13,628 nt of DNA. Source: an uncultured beta proteobacterium (GTDB taxonomy: Bacteria; Pseudomonadota; Gammaproteobacteria; Burkholderiales; Burkholderiaceae_C). Location: assembly GCA_903840825.1 (NCBI GenBank), contig CAIMHL010000296.1, positions 1 through 13,628 on the forward strand, in the 5' to 3' direction. The first letter of the stretch is position 1; every line of letters begins with the position of its first letter. The translations under genes and the position numbers were made by a program. The notes below the pieces were generated by a model. It saw only the letters and a list, made by a program, of their open reading frames with translations, had not been told where the DNA came from and did not search any database. Shown one piece after another: positions 7,792-13,628 of this stretch.

Positions 7792-8850
7792 TTAAATAGC
7801 GGCTATTGCCAGACGCTGCGCCGCTTCACGCAAACAACTCACCGTCGTGTCCCACCCCAAACAAGCATCGGTGATGGACACGCCGTAGCGCAGGTCTTGT
7901 GGGGTGGTGAGTTTTTGGTTGCCCTCAAACAAGTTGGACTCCAGCATCACGCCCTTGATGGCGCGGTTGCCATCAGCAATCTGGTGCACCACGTCTTTGA
8001 GCACCCCGGTTTGCAAGGCGTGGTTTTTGCGCGAGTTGGCGTGGCTGCAGTCCACCACGATATTGACCGGCAACTTGGCCGCGTTAAGCGCGGCTTCGGC
8101 TTGGGCCACGGCCACCGAGTCGTAATTGGGCGCTGCACCGCCGCGCAAAATAAGGTGCCCAAAAGCGTTGCCCCGGGTGTGCGTGACCGCCACTTGGCCG
8201 GCACCATCAATGCCTAAAAACGAGTGAGGCTGGGCCGCCGACAGCATGGCGTTCAAGGCGACTTCCAGGTTGCCATCGGTGCCATTTTTAAAGCCAACCG
8301 GGCTTGACAGGCCACTGGCCAACTCGCGGTGGGTTTGGCTTTCGGTGGTGCGGGCGCCAATGGCACTCCAGGCGATCAGGTCGCCCAGATACTGGGGCGT
8401 GATGGGGTCAAGCGCCTCGGTGCCGCAGGGCAGGCCGAGTTCGTTGAGGTCAATCAGCAGACGGCGCGCCAGGCGCAAGCCCTCTTCAATTTGAAACGAG
8501 TCGTCCATGCGCGGGTCGTTGATTAGCCCTTTCCAGCCCACGGTGGTGCGCGGCTTCTCAAAATACACGCGCATCACGATCAGCAACTGGTCTTGCAACT
8601 CATCGGCCAGCGCTTTGAGGCGGCGGGCGTAATCCATGGCGGCCACCGTGTCGTGAATCGAGCACGGCCCCACCACCACCAGCAAGCGCGTATCGCGCCC
8701 GCTCAACACCTCGCCCAAGGCCGCACGCGCCGTGCTGACGGTGTGCATGGCCTGCGCGCTGGCCGGAATGTCTTCGTGCAATTGGCTGGGCGACAGCAGG
8801 GTGTGCTGCGAGAGCACATTCAGGTTTTCAAGCGCGGTAGGAAAGGTCAT
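7792..8850 (-). CDS. aroG: Class I 3-deoxy-7-phosphoheptulonate (DAHP) synthase, 352 aa
   Basis: Condenses phosphoenolpyruvate with erythrose 4-phosphate, the first step of the shikimate pathway to aromatic amino acids. It belongs to the AroF/AroG/AroH family. Recognisable blocks are VVGPCSIHD (59-67), MRVYFEKPRTTVGWKG (93-108), PCGTEALDPITPQY (141-154), ARTTESQTHRELASGL (166-181), VDCSHANSRKNH (266-277), ESNLFEGNQ (304-312) and SITDACLGW (325-333). The metal ligands of E. coli AroG map to Cys63, His270, Glu304 and Asp328, all present with a constant two-residue offset. ATG 8850 is preferred over an in-frame TTG at 8868 because AGGTG sits just upstream of it and family N-termini fit. Which aromatic amino acid inhibits the enzyme cannot be told safely. 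It follows glcF on the same strand after a repeat with terminator-like features. The last codons and stop lie in an AT-rich stretch resembling that repeat. Confidence 0.96.
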   Translation of the reverse strand: MTFPTALENLNVLSQHTLLSPSQLHEDIPASAQAMHTVSTARAALGEVLSGRDTRLLVVVGPCSIHDTVAAMDYARRLKALADELQDQLLIVMRVYFEKPRTTVGWKGLINDPRMDDSFQIEEGLRLARRLLIDLNELGLPCGTEALDPITPQYLGDLIAWSAIGARTTESQTHRELASGLSSPVGFKNGTDGNLEVALNAMLSAAQPHSFLGIDGAGQVAVTHTRGNAFGHLILRGGAAPNYDSVAVAQAEAALNAAKLPVNIVVDCSHANSRKNHALQTGVLKDVVHQIADGNRAIKGVMLESNLFEGNQKLTTPQDLRYGVSITDACLGWDTTVSCLREAAQRLAIAAI

Positions 8851-8866
8851 GCAAACACCTGTGATC

Positions 8867-8940
8867 AAATTTATAAAAAATAGAGCTGTAGCGCACGTTG
8901 AACGTGCTTAAACAGCTATAAATTTTATAGTGTTTTTAAC
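8867..8940. repeat. Palindromic AT-rich intergenic repeat between glcF and aroG, possible terminator
   Basis: AGCTGT (8884-8889) pairs with ACAGCT (8912-8917), and GCACGTT (8893-8899) pairs with AACGTGC (8901-8907), leaving a very small loop. AT-rich flanks (TTATAAAAAATAG to the left, CTATAAATTTTATAG to the right) extend the rough symmetry. On the - strand the hairpin is followed closely by six T residues (8875-8880 as A on +), so it could act as a weak intrinsic terminator for glcF. The glcF stop codon (8925-8927) lies within the element. Its form recalls short palindromic repeats scattered through Comamonadaceae genomes; that comparison is from memory. Confidence 0.65.
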
Positions 8941-8953
8941 AAGGCTTCGTCCA
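8924..8953 (-). promoter_or_regulatory. Possible weak promoter for aroG in the glcF 3' end
   Basis: Read on the - strand, TGGACG (8948-8953) and TATAAA (8924-8929) are separated by 18 bases and match the sigma-70 -35 and -10 boxes at four and five of six positions. They would give aroG its own transcript if the hairpin downstream does not stop it. The AT-rich repeat makes a chance -10 likely, so this is only a candidate. Confidence 0.22.
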
Positions 8954-10169
8954 GCACTTCAACCCAGTGGCGCACCGGTGTGGCAGTGCCACTTTGCAGG
9001 TGGGTGATGCAGCCGATATTGGCAGACACGATGGTCTCGGGCGGGGTCTCGCCAAAGGTCTCATTCAGGTGGCCTAGCTTGCGGTCGCGCAGTTGGTAAG
9101 ACAGCGTGGGGTTGAGCACCGAGTAAGTGCCCGCCGAGCCGCAGCACAGGTGGGCCTCGCAGCCGGTGATTTTGACGTTAAAGCCCAACTCGCCCAAATG
9201 CTGCTCGACCCCGCCACGCAGTTTTTGGCCGTGTTGCAGCGTGCAAGGGGGGTGAAAGGCGATGGTGGCGGCTGTTGTTTTGACGCGCTCGCGCAGTTTT
9301 TCGCTCAGCTCGGGCAGCCACTCGCTCACATCTTGCGTGAGTGCGCTAACTCGTGCCGCTTTGGCAGCGTAGAGCGGATCGTCTTGCAAAATGTGGCCGT
9401 ATTCCTTGACGGTGACGCCGCAGCCTGAGGCATTCATGAGGATGGCCTCCACGCCCGCGCCTTCAATGTGCGGCCACCAAGCGTCAATGTTGGCGCGCAT
9501 CTCGGCCTTGCCACCGTCATGGTCGTTGAGGTGGTACTTGACGGCGCCGCAGCAACCGGCTTTGGGCGCGATGACGGTTTGCACGCCCACAGCGTCCAGC
9601 ACGCGGGCGGTGGCGCGGTTGATGTTGGGCATCATCGCGGGCTGCACACAACCGGCCAGCATCAGCACTTTGCGGGCGTGAACCGCAGTGGGCCAATCGC
9701 CCGCAGCTTGCTTGGCAGGCACTTTGTTTTTTAACGCAGCAGGCAGCAGCGGTCGCACCAGTTGGCCCATGGCCATGGCCGGGGCAAACAAGGGCGAGGG
9801 CAAACCTTCTTTGAGCGCCCAGCGCAACGCACTTTCACCCAGAGGGCGCGGCACTTTGGCATCAACCAGCTTGCGCCCGATGTCGATCAAGTGGCCGTAG
9901 TCCACCCCTGAGGGGCAGGTGGTTTCGCAATTGCGGCACGTCAGGCAGCGGTCCAGGTGCATCTGGGTTTTGCGCGTGGGGGTTTCGCCCTCCAGCACTT
10001 GCTTCATCAAGTAAATGCGGCCCCGAGGACCATCTAGCTCGTCGCCGAGCAACTGGTAGGTGGGGCAAGTGGCAGTACAAAAACCGCAGTGAACGCATTT
10101 GCGCAAAATGGCTTCGGCGGCTTGGCCGTCGGCGGTGCCTTGGTATTCGGGAGCGAGATTGGTTTGCAT
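8925..10169 (-). CDS. glcF: Glycolate oxidase iron-sulfur subunit GlcF, 414 aa
   Basis: The electron-transfer subunit of the GlcDEF glycolate oxidase, which oxidises glycolate to glyoxylate at the inner face of the membrane. Two 4Fe-4S motifs sit near the N-terminus: CVHCGFCTATCP (Cys25, 28, 31, 35) and CLTCRNCETTCP (Cys75, 78, 81, 85). Two cysteine-rich CCG domains follow, one with Cys174 and GCCGA (205-209) and one with HPPCTLQHGQ (306-315) and HLCCGSAGTYS (340-350). Length fits the family (E. coli about 407). I chose ATG 10169, giving MQTNLAP, over an in-frame TTG at 10226 that would lie inside glcE. The chosen start is 7 bases after the glcE stop, consistent with translational coupling, though the ribosome binding site is poor. 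The stop codon is embedded in the 8867-8940 repeat. No glcD is present in the window. Confidence 0.95.
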   Translation of the reverse strand: MQTNLAPEYQGTADGQAAEAILRKCVHCGFCTATCPTYQLLGDELDGPRGRIYLMKQVLEGETPTRKTQMHLDRCLTCRNCETTCPSGVDYGHLIDIGRKLVDAKVPRPLGESALRWALKEGLPSPLFAPAMAMGQLVRPLLPAALKNKVPAKQAAGDWPTAVHARKVLMLAGCVQPAMMPNINRATARVLDAVGVQTVIAPKAGCCGAVKYHLNDHDGGKAEMRANIDAWWPHIEGAGVEAILMNASGCGVTVKEYGHILQDDPLYAAKAARVSALTQDVSEWLPELSEKLRERVKTTAATIAFHPPCTLQHGQKLRGGVEQHLGELGFNVKITGCEAHLCCGSAGTYSVLNPTLSYQLRDRKLGHLNETFGETPPETIVSANIGCITHLQSGTATPVRHWVEVLDEALLKTL

Positions 10170-10176
10170 GAGGGGC

Positions 10177-11334
10177 TTAGAGGTTGGCGACCAGGCGACC
10201 GCGGTTAAAAATACCGGCCGGGTCAAACTCGGCTTTCAGGCGTTGGTGAATAGCAGCCAGGCCTGAATTTATGGGGTTAAATTGGGCTATAGAGATCGCA
10301 GGCATTGCTACAGGCGTTATGAATAACGTAGCAGCTCCACCTACCACCGAGACGGCATTTCTCAACAACTCTTGCGCTTCAAGCGGCGCCCAACACCAGC
10401 GCAGGCCGCCATGCCACTCAATAAACTGGGCGTACGGCAACTTGAGCGCCGGTGCGGTTTGCGGCACTGACATGCGCCACAGCCCCATCTCCGGCGACGG
10501 GGCATTAAAGAAGGGCATGGTCTGGTCTCGGCAAGCCTGCCAGTCGGGCATGGCTTGGGCGTTGTCCATGCGCACAGCGTGCCCCCCTGCGGCCAGCACA
10601 TCGGCCACCATGCGCGGACACGCGGCTTCCACCGCCGCCACGGCGCCGCGCAGACGAACAAATAAATAGTCTTGCGCTGGGCTGGCCGTCTCATCAAAGA
10701 CCCAGCAGCTGGCGCTCAAAGGCAGGGGCTGACCGCCCCAGCGGTTGAGCAAATCAAGCGCTGCTTGCTGCGAGAGACCGACGCACATGAGGGTGGCTTC
10801 TGCGGGTGCGGTTGACAGCACCTTGAGCGACACCTGCGTAATTAATCCCAACGTGCCCATAGCGCCCACCATGAGGCGCGACACATCGTAGCCGGCCACA
10901 TTTTTCATGACCTGCCCGCCAAAGGTGAGCAATTCACCCCGGCCGTTGATGATCTCAGCGCCCAAAACGTAGTCGCGCAATCCGCCTACACTGGCGCGCG
11001 AGGGGCCACTCAAGCCCGCAGCCACCATGCCACCCACCGTACCGCCACCCTGGGTGCCAAAACGGGGCGGCTCAAAGGCGAGACACTGGTTCTTTTCAGC
11101 CAGCGCGGCCTCCAACTCGGCCAGCGGTGTGCCGGCACGCGCGGTGACGACCAATTCGGTCGGCTCGTAGCTGGTGATGCCGGTGAGTGCGGTGGTGTCT
11201 AGCACCTCGCCTTGCAGCGATTCTCCGTAAAAGTCTTTGCTGCCCGTGCCGCGCAGCCGCAAGGGCGTGCGGTCAGCGGTGGCCGCCAGAATGCGGCTGG
11301 TGAGATGGTGGAGGGCGTGGTCGTAAGCGTTCAT
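10177..11334 (-). CDS. glcE: Glycolate oxidase FAD-binding subunit GlcE, 385 aa
   Basis: A PCMH-type FAD-binding protein of the GlcDEF complex. FAD-domain marks are LRLRGTGSKDFYG (25-37), the ELVVTARAGTPLAELEAAL stretch (60-78), PPRFGTQGGGTVGGMVAAG (89-107), SVGGLRDYVLGAEIING (115-131) and VMKNVAGYDVSRLMVGAMG (142-160). The C-terminal signature AIHQRLKAEFDPAGIFNRGRL (361-381) is intact. ATG 11334 is preferred over an in-frame GTG at 11361 because family homology begins shortly after it; neither has a good ribosome binding site. At 385 residues it is longer than E. coli GlcE (about 350). Part of the excess is an odd stretch at about 338-357, coded by a hairpin-forming segment that resembles the intergenic repeat. 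The frame stays open there, so the gene looks functional. glcF follows 7 bases later. The gene before it in transcription order is a lactonase, not glcD. Confidence 0.93.
   Translation of the reverse strand: MNAYDHALHHLTSRILAATADRTPLRLRGTGSKDFYGESLQGEVLDTTALTGITSYEPTELVVTARAGTPLAELEAALAEKNQCLAFEPPRFGTQGGGTVGGMVAAGLSGPSRASVGGLRDYVLGAEIINGRGELLTFGGQVMKNVAGYDVSRLMVGAMGTLGLITQVSLKVLSTAPAEATLMCVGLSQQAALDLLNRWGGQPLPLSASCWVFDETASPAQDYLFVRLRGAVAAVEAACPRMVADVLAAGGHAVRMDNAQAMPDWQACRDQTMPFFNAPSPEMGLWRMSVPQTAPALKLPYAQFIEWHGGLRWCWAPLEAQELLRNAVSVVGGAATLFITPVAMPAISIAQFNPINSGLAAIHQRLKAEFDPAGIFNRGRLVANL
10268..10352. repeat. Hairpin-forming repeat-like segment inside glcE
   Basis: On the - strand GCTAC-GTTAT is followed after two bases by ATAAC, four bases and GTAGC, so both arm pairs are exact complements with one bulge. 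AGCTGCTAC precedes the stem and CTCTATAGCC follows it. The same AGCT/GCTA/CTATAG vocabulary occurs in the 8867-8940 element. It lies between the conserved GGAATLF (332-338) and FNPI regions of GlcE, where family members have a short variable loop. I read it as a degenerate in-frame copy of the repeat, accommodated as about 15-20 residues. Confidence 0.45.
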
Positions 11335-11371
11335 TGCCAAATGGTAAGGGCGCTTGACCACCCGTGGTTTG

Positions 11372-11402
11372 AATTTTTTGAAACCGCTGGGTTCAAAAAA
11401 TT
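11372..11402. repeat. Inverted repeat between the lactonase gene and glcE
   Basis: AATTTTTTGAA (11372-11382) and TTCAAAAAATT (11392-11402) are perfect 11-base complements around a 9-base centre in which CC and GG can also pair. The lactonase stop (11393-11395) lies in one arm. The stem is AT-rich and has no T-run after it on the - strand, so it is not a standard intrinsic terminator. It may be a processing or attenuation site, or a repeat end. Confidence 0.55.
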
Positions 11403-12343
11403 GAGTCAGCGAAGTAATTCACCGGCAAACCAGGCACGTCAACCCGCATGAAAAACACACAACCCGACAGCGGAAACGCCGCCAACTCGGCCTCGCTGCG
11501 GCCATGCCGGGCCGTGGTGATGAACAGGGTTTGCAAGTCAGCACCGCCAAAGCAGGGCATGGTGGGGCACTGGGCGGGCGTGATGATCTCGGCCAGCAAA
11601 GTGCCATCCGGTGCAAACTTGCACAGGCGCCGCCCCTCAAACATGGCAGCAAAGTAGTTGCCTTGCACATCCACCGCAGCCCCATCTGGGCGGCCTTGGT
11701 AGCCGCCGTTGTGGGGTGACAAATCTGACGACTGCCAGCCTGCGGGCTTGGGCGCCACTTGGGCAAAAGTGCGGTGATGGGTGAGTGTGTTGCCCTCAAT
11801 TTCAAAATCCCAGGCATGCACCGTGTGGCTTGGGGTGTCGGCCCAGTACAAGGTGCGCCCATCGGGGCTCCAGGCTAGTCCGTTGGCGGTGGTAGCAGGA
11901 AAGGTAGCAGGGTCAATCTTGCAGTTCAAATCGGGTGGGCGGCCACCCCGGCAGTCCAAGGCATAAAGGCCTGCATTGCGGGCCACTTTGGTCTCGTCGA
12001 TGGTGCCAACCCAGAAGCGGCCCAGTGCGTCGCACTTGCCGTCGTTGGCGCGCATGTGGTCGGGGTTGTAGTCGATGGTGGCCAAGTGCGTCAAGGGGCC
12101 GCGCCAAATGGACGCGCGAAATAAACCATCACGCAAGGCAATGACCAAGCCGCCTTGGGCTGCAGGTGCAATGCAACCCGGCTCTGAGGGCATGTCCCAG
12201 GTCTCCATGTCGCCAGTCGTCGGATCGGCGCGCAAGATTTGTTTGCCTGGAATATCCACCCAATAAAGCCGTTGTTCCTGAGGGTGCCAAAAGGGTGATT
12301 CGCCCAGCTCGTTGGGCTGGGTGGTGAGGGCTTGCCAACTCAT
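11393..12343 (-). CDS. SMP-30/gluconolactonase/LRE family lactonase, 316 aa
   Basis: A six-bladed beta-propeller hydrolase that opens sugar lactones to the acids. Metal-ligand motifs of the family are visible: Glu15 in LGESPFW, Asn154 in TTANGLAWSPDG and Asp220 in GRPDGAAVD. MRANDGKCDALGRFWVGT (97-114) supplies the substrate-side Arg98 and Asn100. No signal peptide is apparent, so it should be cytoplasmic. ATG 12343 overlaps the stop of the upstream aldose 1-epimerase gene by 4 bases (ATGA), and GGAG lies 8 bases before it, so the two genes are translationally coupled. This pairing suggests oxidative breakdown of an aldose through its lactone. Which sugar (galactose, arabinose, xylose or glucose) cannot be said. 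There is a loop rich in Gly/Ser/Pro at about 200-217 before the Asp ligand. The last residues and the stop fall within an inverted repeat. Confidence 0.92.
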   Translation of the reverse strand: MSWQALTTQPNELGESPFWHPQEQRLYWVDIPGKQILRADPTTGDMETWDMPSEPGCIAPAAQGGLVIALRDGLFRASIWRGPLTHLATIDYNPDHMRANDGKCDALGRFWVGTIDETKVARNAGLYALDCRGGRPPDLNCKIDPATFPATTANGLAWSPDGRTLYWADTPSHTVHAWDFEIEGNTLTHHRTFAQVAPKPAGWQSSDLSPHNGGYQGRPDGAAVDVQGNYFAAMFEGRRLCKFAPDGTLLAEIITPAQCPTMPCFGGADLQTLFITTARHGRSEAELAAFPLSGCVFFMRVDVPGLPVNYFADSIF

Positions 12344-13206
12344 GATGCGCGCTCCACAGTGATGCTCATCTCGGCGGACATCGATTCGCCGGGTTGCAGC
12401 ACGCGCACCCCCATGTCTTCGGCAGTGGCGCCAGTGGCACGCATCAGGTTGATGGCGTTGTTGACGTGGCTAACCGGCTCAATCGCCACGGCGTCGTGGC
12501 TCGGTCCGGTGAACACCACCAAGCGGCTCATATTGGCGCTGATGCGGGTGTGCAGCACGTCGTCACGCAGATGAACCACGCCGTTCCAGCCCTCAAAGCA
12601 GTGGTCCACATCCAAAAATTCGCAGTCGGCGTGGATGCCACTTGAGGGCAGGCGGTGGGTGGGCAGCTTGTCTGCGTTCATTTCCCAACGACCGGTGGCT
12701 TCAAAAGCGATGCGGCAACCTGGGCGCTTCATGAAATACGGGTGCCAGCCCAAGCCCACGGGCGCGGCTTGGTCAGACTGGTTGGTGATGCTCAGCGTCA
12801 AGGCCAGCTCATGCTCGGTCAGCTTGTAGGCTTGCGAGGCGTCAAAGGCAAATGGCCAAGAGGAGTCGGCTTTGTGCTCGTAAGACAGCAGCGCAAACTG
12901 CGGGCTCGACTCCAGCACCGTCCAGGGCCGCAGCCAGCCCACACCGTGAATGGCGTGCGGCTCTTCAGCCCAGGTTTGCACCAGCGGGTGATCGGTGCCG
13001 TTCCATTGCAGCTTGGCGTGGCCTACGCGGTTTGAAAAAGGGATGAGCGGGTAGCTGCCCGCCTGGCGTGCGCTGACCAAGTCTTTGGCCGGCGTTGAGC
13101 GCAACACGGGCGTGTCGCCCAGCCACAGGCTAGATATGGCGCCGCCTAAACCGGGGGTAATTTCACAACGAAGGTCGTGGCAGCTAAGTTCAAGGAATGA
13201 GGTCAT
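12340..13206 (-). CDS. Aldose 1-epimerase (GalM-like mutarotase), 288 aa
   Basis: Interconverts the alpha and beta anomers of aldoses in the cytoplasm. The catalytic set of the family is complete: FSNRVGHAKLQW (57-68), the first histidine region EPHAIHGVGW (82-91, His87), the catalytic histidine in GWHPYF (153-158, His155) and the general base Glu243 in AIEPVSHVNNAIN (241-253). ATG 13206 is preceded by AGGAGA about nine bases upstream, so I prefer it to an in-frame TTG at 13227. The size is slightly below classical GalM (about 340) and fits the shorter aldose-epimerase-like group, so the true sugar may not be galactose. It ends in a 4-base overlap with the lactonase gene. It follows a strong terminator of the preceding gene and so must have its own promoter within about 45 bases or depend on readthrough. 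I could not identify that promoter. Confidence 0.9.
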   Translation of the reverse strand: MTSFLELSCHDLRCEITPGLGGAISSLWLGDTPVLRSTPAKDLVSARQAGSYPLIPFSNRVGHAKLQWNGTDHPLVQTWAEEPHAIHGVGWLRPWTVLESSPQFALLSYEHKADSSWPFAFDASQAYKLTEHELALTLSITNQSDQAAPVGLGWHPYFMKRPGCRIAFEATGRWEMNADKLPTHRLPSSGIHADCEFLDVDHCFEGWNGVVHLRDDVLHTRISANMSRLVVFTGPSHDAVAIEPVSHVNNAINLMRATGATAEDMGVRVLQPGESMSAEMSITVERAS

Positions 13207-13221
13207 TTTTTGGGTCTCCTG

Positions 13222-13237
13222 GGGCAATATTGTGCCC
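13222..13237. promoter_or_regulatory. Short inverted repeat upstream of the aldose 1-epimerase gene
   Basis: GGGCA (13222-13226) and TGCCC (13233-13237) flank a 6-base AT-rich centre, 16-31 bases before the epimerase ATG and just past the upstream terminator. The position suits an operator or the structured start of the mRNA. The arms are short, so chance is possible. Confidence 0.2.
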
Positions 13238-13248
13238 TGCCTTTAACG

Positions 13249-13285
13249 ACAAAAAACCCACCGAAGCCAGAGGCTTGGGTGGGTT
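13249..13285 (-). terminator. Strong Rho-independent terminator
   Basis: On the - strand AACCCACC (13285-13278) pairs with GGTGGGTT (13262-13255). Inside this outer stem AAGCC pairs with GGCTT, with a single C/C mismatch between and a TCT loop. A run of six T follows (13256-13251). This is a textbook intrinsic terminator for the partial gene to its right and isolates that gene from the epimerase operon. Confidence 0.88.
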
Positions 13286-13290
13286 GATCC

Positions 13291-13310
13291 AAGCCTGAAA
13301 ACTCAGGCTT
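13291..13310. repeat. Second perfect hairpin next to the terminator
   Basis: AAGCCTGA (13291-13298) and TCAGGCTT (13303-13310) form an exact 8-base stem with a 4-base loop, between the partial gene's stop and the main terminator. The AAGCC/AGGCTT word recurs inside the terminator stem, giving tandem hairpins with shared sequence. It may strengthen termination or stabilise the 3' end of the transcript. Confidence 0.6.
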
Positions 13311-13321
13311 GTGGGGTCCGC

Positions 13322-13628
13322 TTAAGGCAGCAACGCAGACCGCAAGGCCTTGTTGGCCGTGAACACATACAAGCGTGTATTGGTATCGGTATAGGTCGTT
13401 GTGAAAACCTCCCGGTGCACATACGCATCGGTTCCGGGTGCGATGCAAGCAGCACTAAGATCGTCGGTACCATATAACTTTCCTAAATATCGGTTATCAA
13501 TGCCAATACGGGTCATGGAGCGCCCCACATTGACCCCGCTGGTGCTAACTAGGGAATCGCCTGAACAACCGCCGTTAACAGTATTAGGCTTGGCAAAACT
13601 ACCGTGCCACCAATAAAAACTGGTGCCG
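13322..13628 (-). CDS. Unrecognised protein, C-terminal 102 residues, start outside window
   Basis: The frame is open from the right edge of the window to TAA at 13322-13324. I do not recognise the family. The visible part begins GTSFYWWHGSFAKP and is rich in Gly, Ser, Thr and Asn, with two cysteines about 45 residues apart. It continues through NGGCSGDSLVSTSG and a Thr/Asp-rich FTTTYTDTNTRLYVF stretch to the end NKALRSALLP. No transmembrane helix is visible in this piece. The composition would suit a secreted or surface protein, but that is only an impression. Codons such as TTA, CTA, ATA and GTA are common here, and GC over the last 180 bases is about 48 percent by hand count, against about 60 percent in neighbouring genes. 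That may mean acquired DNA. A strong terminator and an extra hairpin immediately downstream support a real transcribed gene. An internal GTG at 13528 is unlikely to be the true start. Confidence 0.55.
   Translation of the reverse strand, partial: GTSFYWWHGSFAKPNTVNGGCSGDSLVSTSGVNVGRSMTRIGIDNRYLGKLYGTDDLSAACIAPGTDAYVHREVFTTTYTDTNTRLYVFTANKALRSALLP

Noticed and set aside
8851..8868. TTG start that would add six residues to AroG
   Set aside because: ATG 8850 has a Shine-Dalgarno-like AGGTG at good distance, which the longer form would translate through, and the family N-terminus fits the shorter form.
10170..10226. TTG start that would extend GlcF by 19 residues into glcE
   Set aside because: The extension has no family resemblance, and ATG 10169 sits directly after the glcE stop as expected for coupled genes.
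11335..11361. GTG start extending GlcE by nine residues
   Set aside because: No ribosome binding site precedes it and the added residues are not recognisable; it cannot be fully excluded.
12655..13035. Open frame on the + strand (126 codons) opposite the aldose epimerase gene
   Set aside because: The opposite strand carries all catalytic motifs of the epimerase; this frame is Gly/Arg/His-rich with no domain and is a shadow.
1..13628. tRNA/rRNA genes, CRISPR array, insertion sequence or defence system
   Set aside because: Nothing resembling tRNA arms, rRNA blocks, regularly spaced repeats, transposase motifs or known defence domains was seen on either strand.

Overview
The window reads like the chromosome of a betaproteobacterium, most likely a member of the Comamonadaceae (Rhodoferax/Polaromonas-like). 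This rests on gene content, protein motifs, GC-rich codon use and short palindromic AT-rich repeats of a style I associate with that family. The taxonomic call is inference from memory, not from a search. The DNA is gene-dense and mostly housekeeping or metabolic. I see no rRNA, tRNA, CRISPR array, insertion sequence, phage gene or recognisable defence system, and no intergenic gap exceeds about 125 bases.

Left part (1-3842, + strand): the C-terminal half of an MgtA-type magnesium-importing P-type ATPase, cut by the window start, is followed by a complete second P-type cation ATPase whose start lies inside the mgtA 3' end (31 bases shared). The second gene runs tail-to-tail into alr (alanine racemase, - strand), and the two coding ends overlap by 23 bases.

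Middle (3820-7783): alr is divergent from lplT (lysophospholipid transporter). The 125-base gap between them holds an 8-base inverted repeat. lplT shares one base with an EamA/DMT-family exporter gene. A three-cysteine glutathione-peroxidase-family gene with its own good ribosome binding site follows.

Right part (7792-13206, all - strand), read in transcription order from the right: an aldose 1-epimerase overlaps an SMP-30/gluconolactonase-type lactonase by 4 bases and probably forms a sugar-oxidation pair with it. Then come glcE and glcF (FAD-binding and iron-sulfur subunits of glycolate oxidase, with no glcD in view) and aroG (class I DAHP synthase, first step of the shikimate pathway). A palindromic repeat lies between glcF and aroG, includes the glcF stop codon and may act as a weak terminator. 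Similar sequence appears inside alr, at the end of aroG and inside glcE.

Right edge (13207-13628): a strong intrinsic terminator and a second hairpin close a lower-GC, unrecognised gene on the - strand that runs off the window. That gene is the only accessory-looking part of the window. The strongest structural theme is the set of hairpin-forming repeat copies, some inside reading frames, rather than a new multi-gene system.
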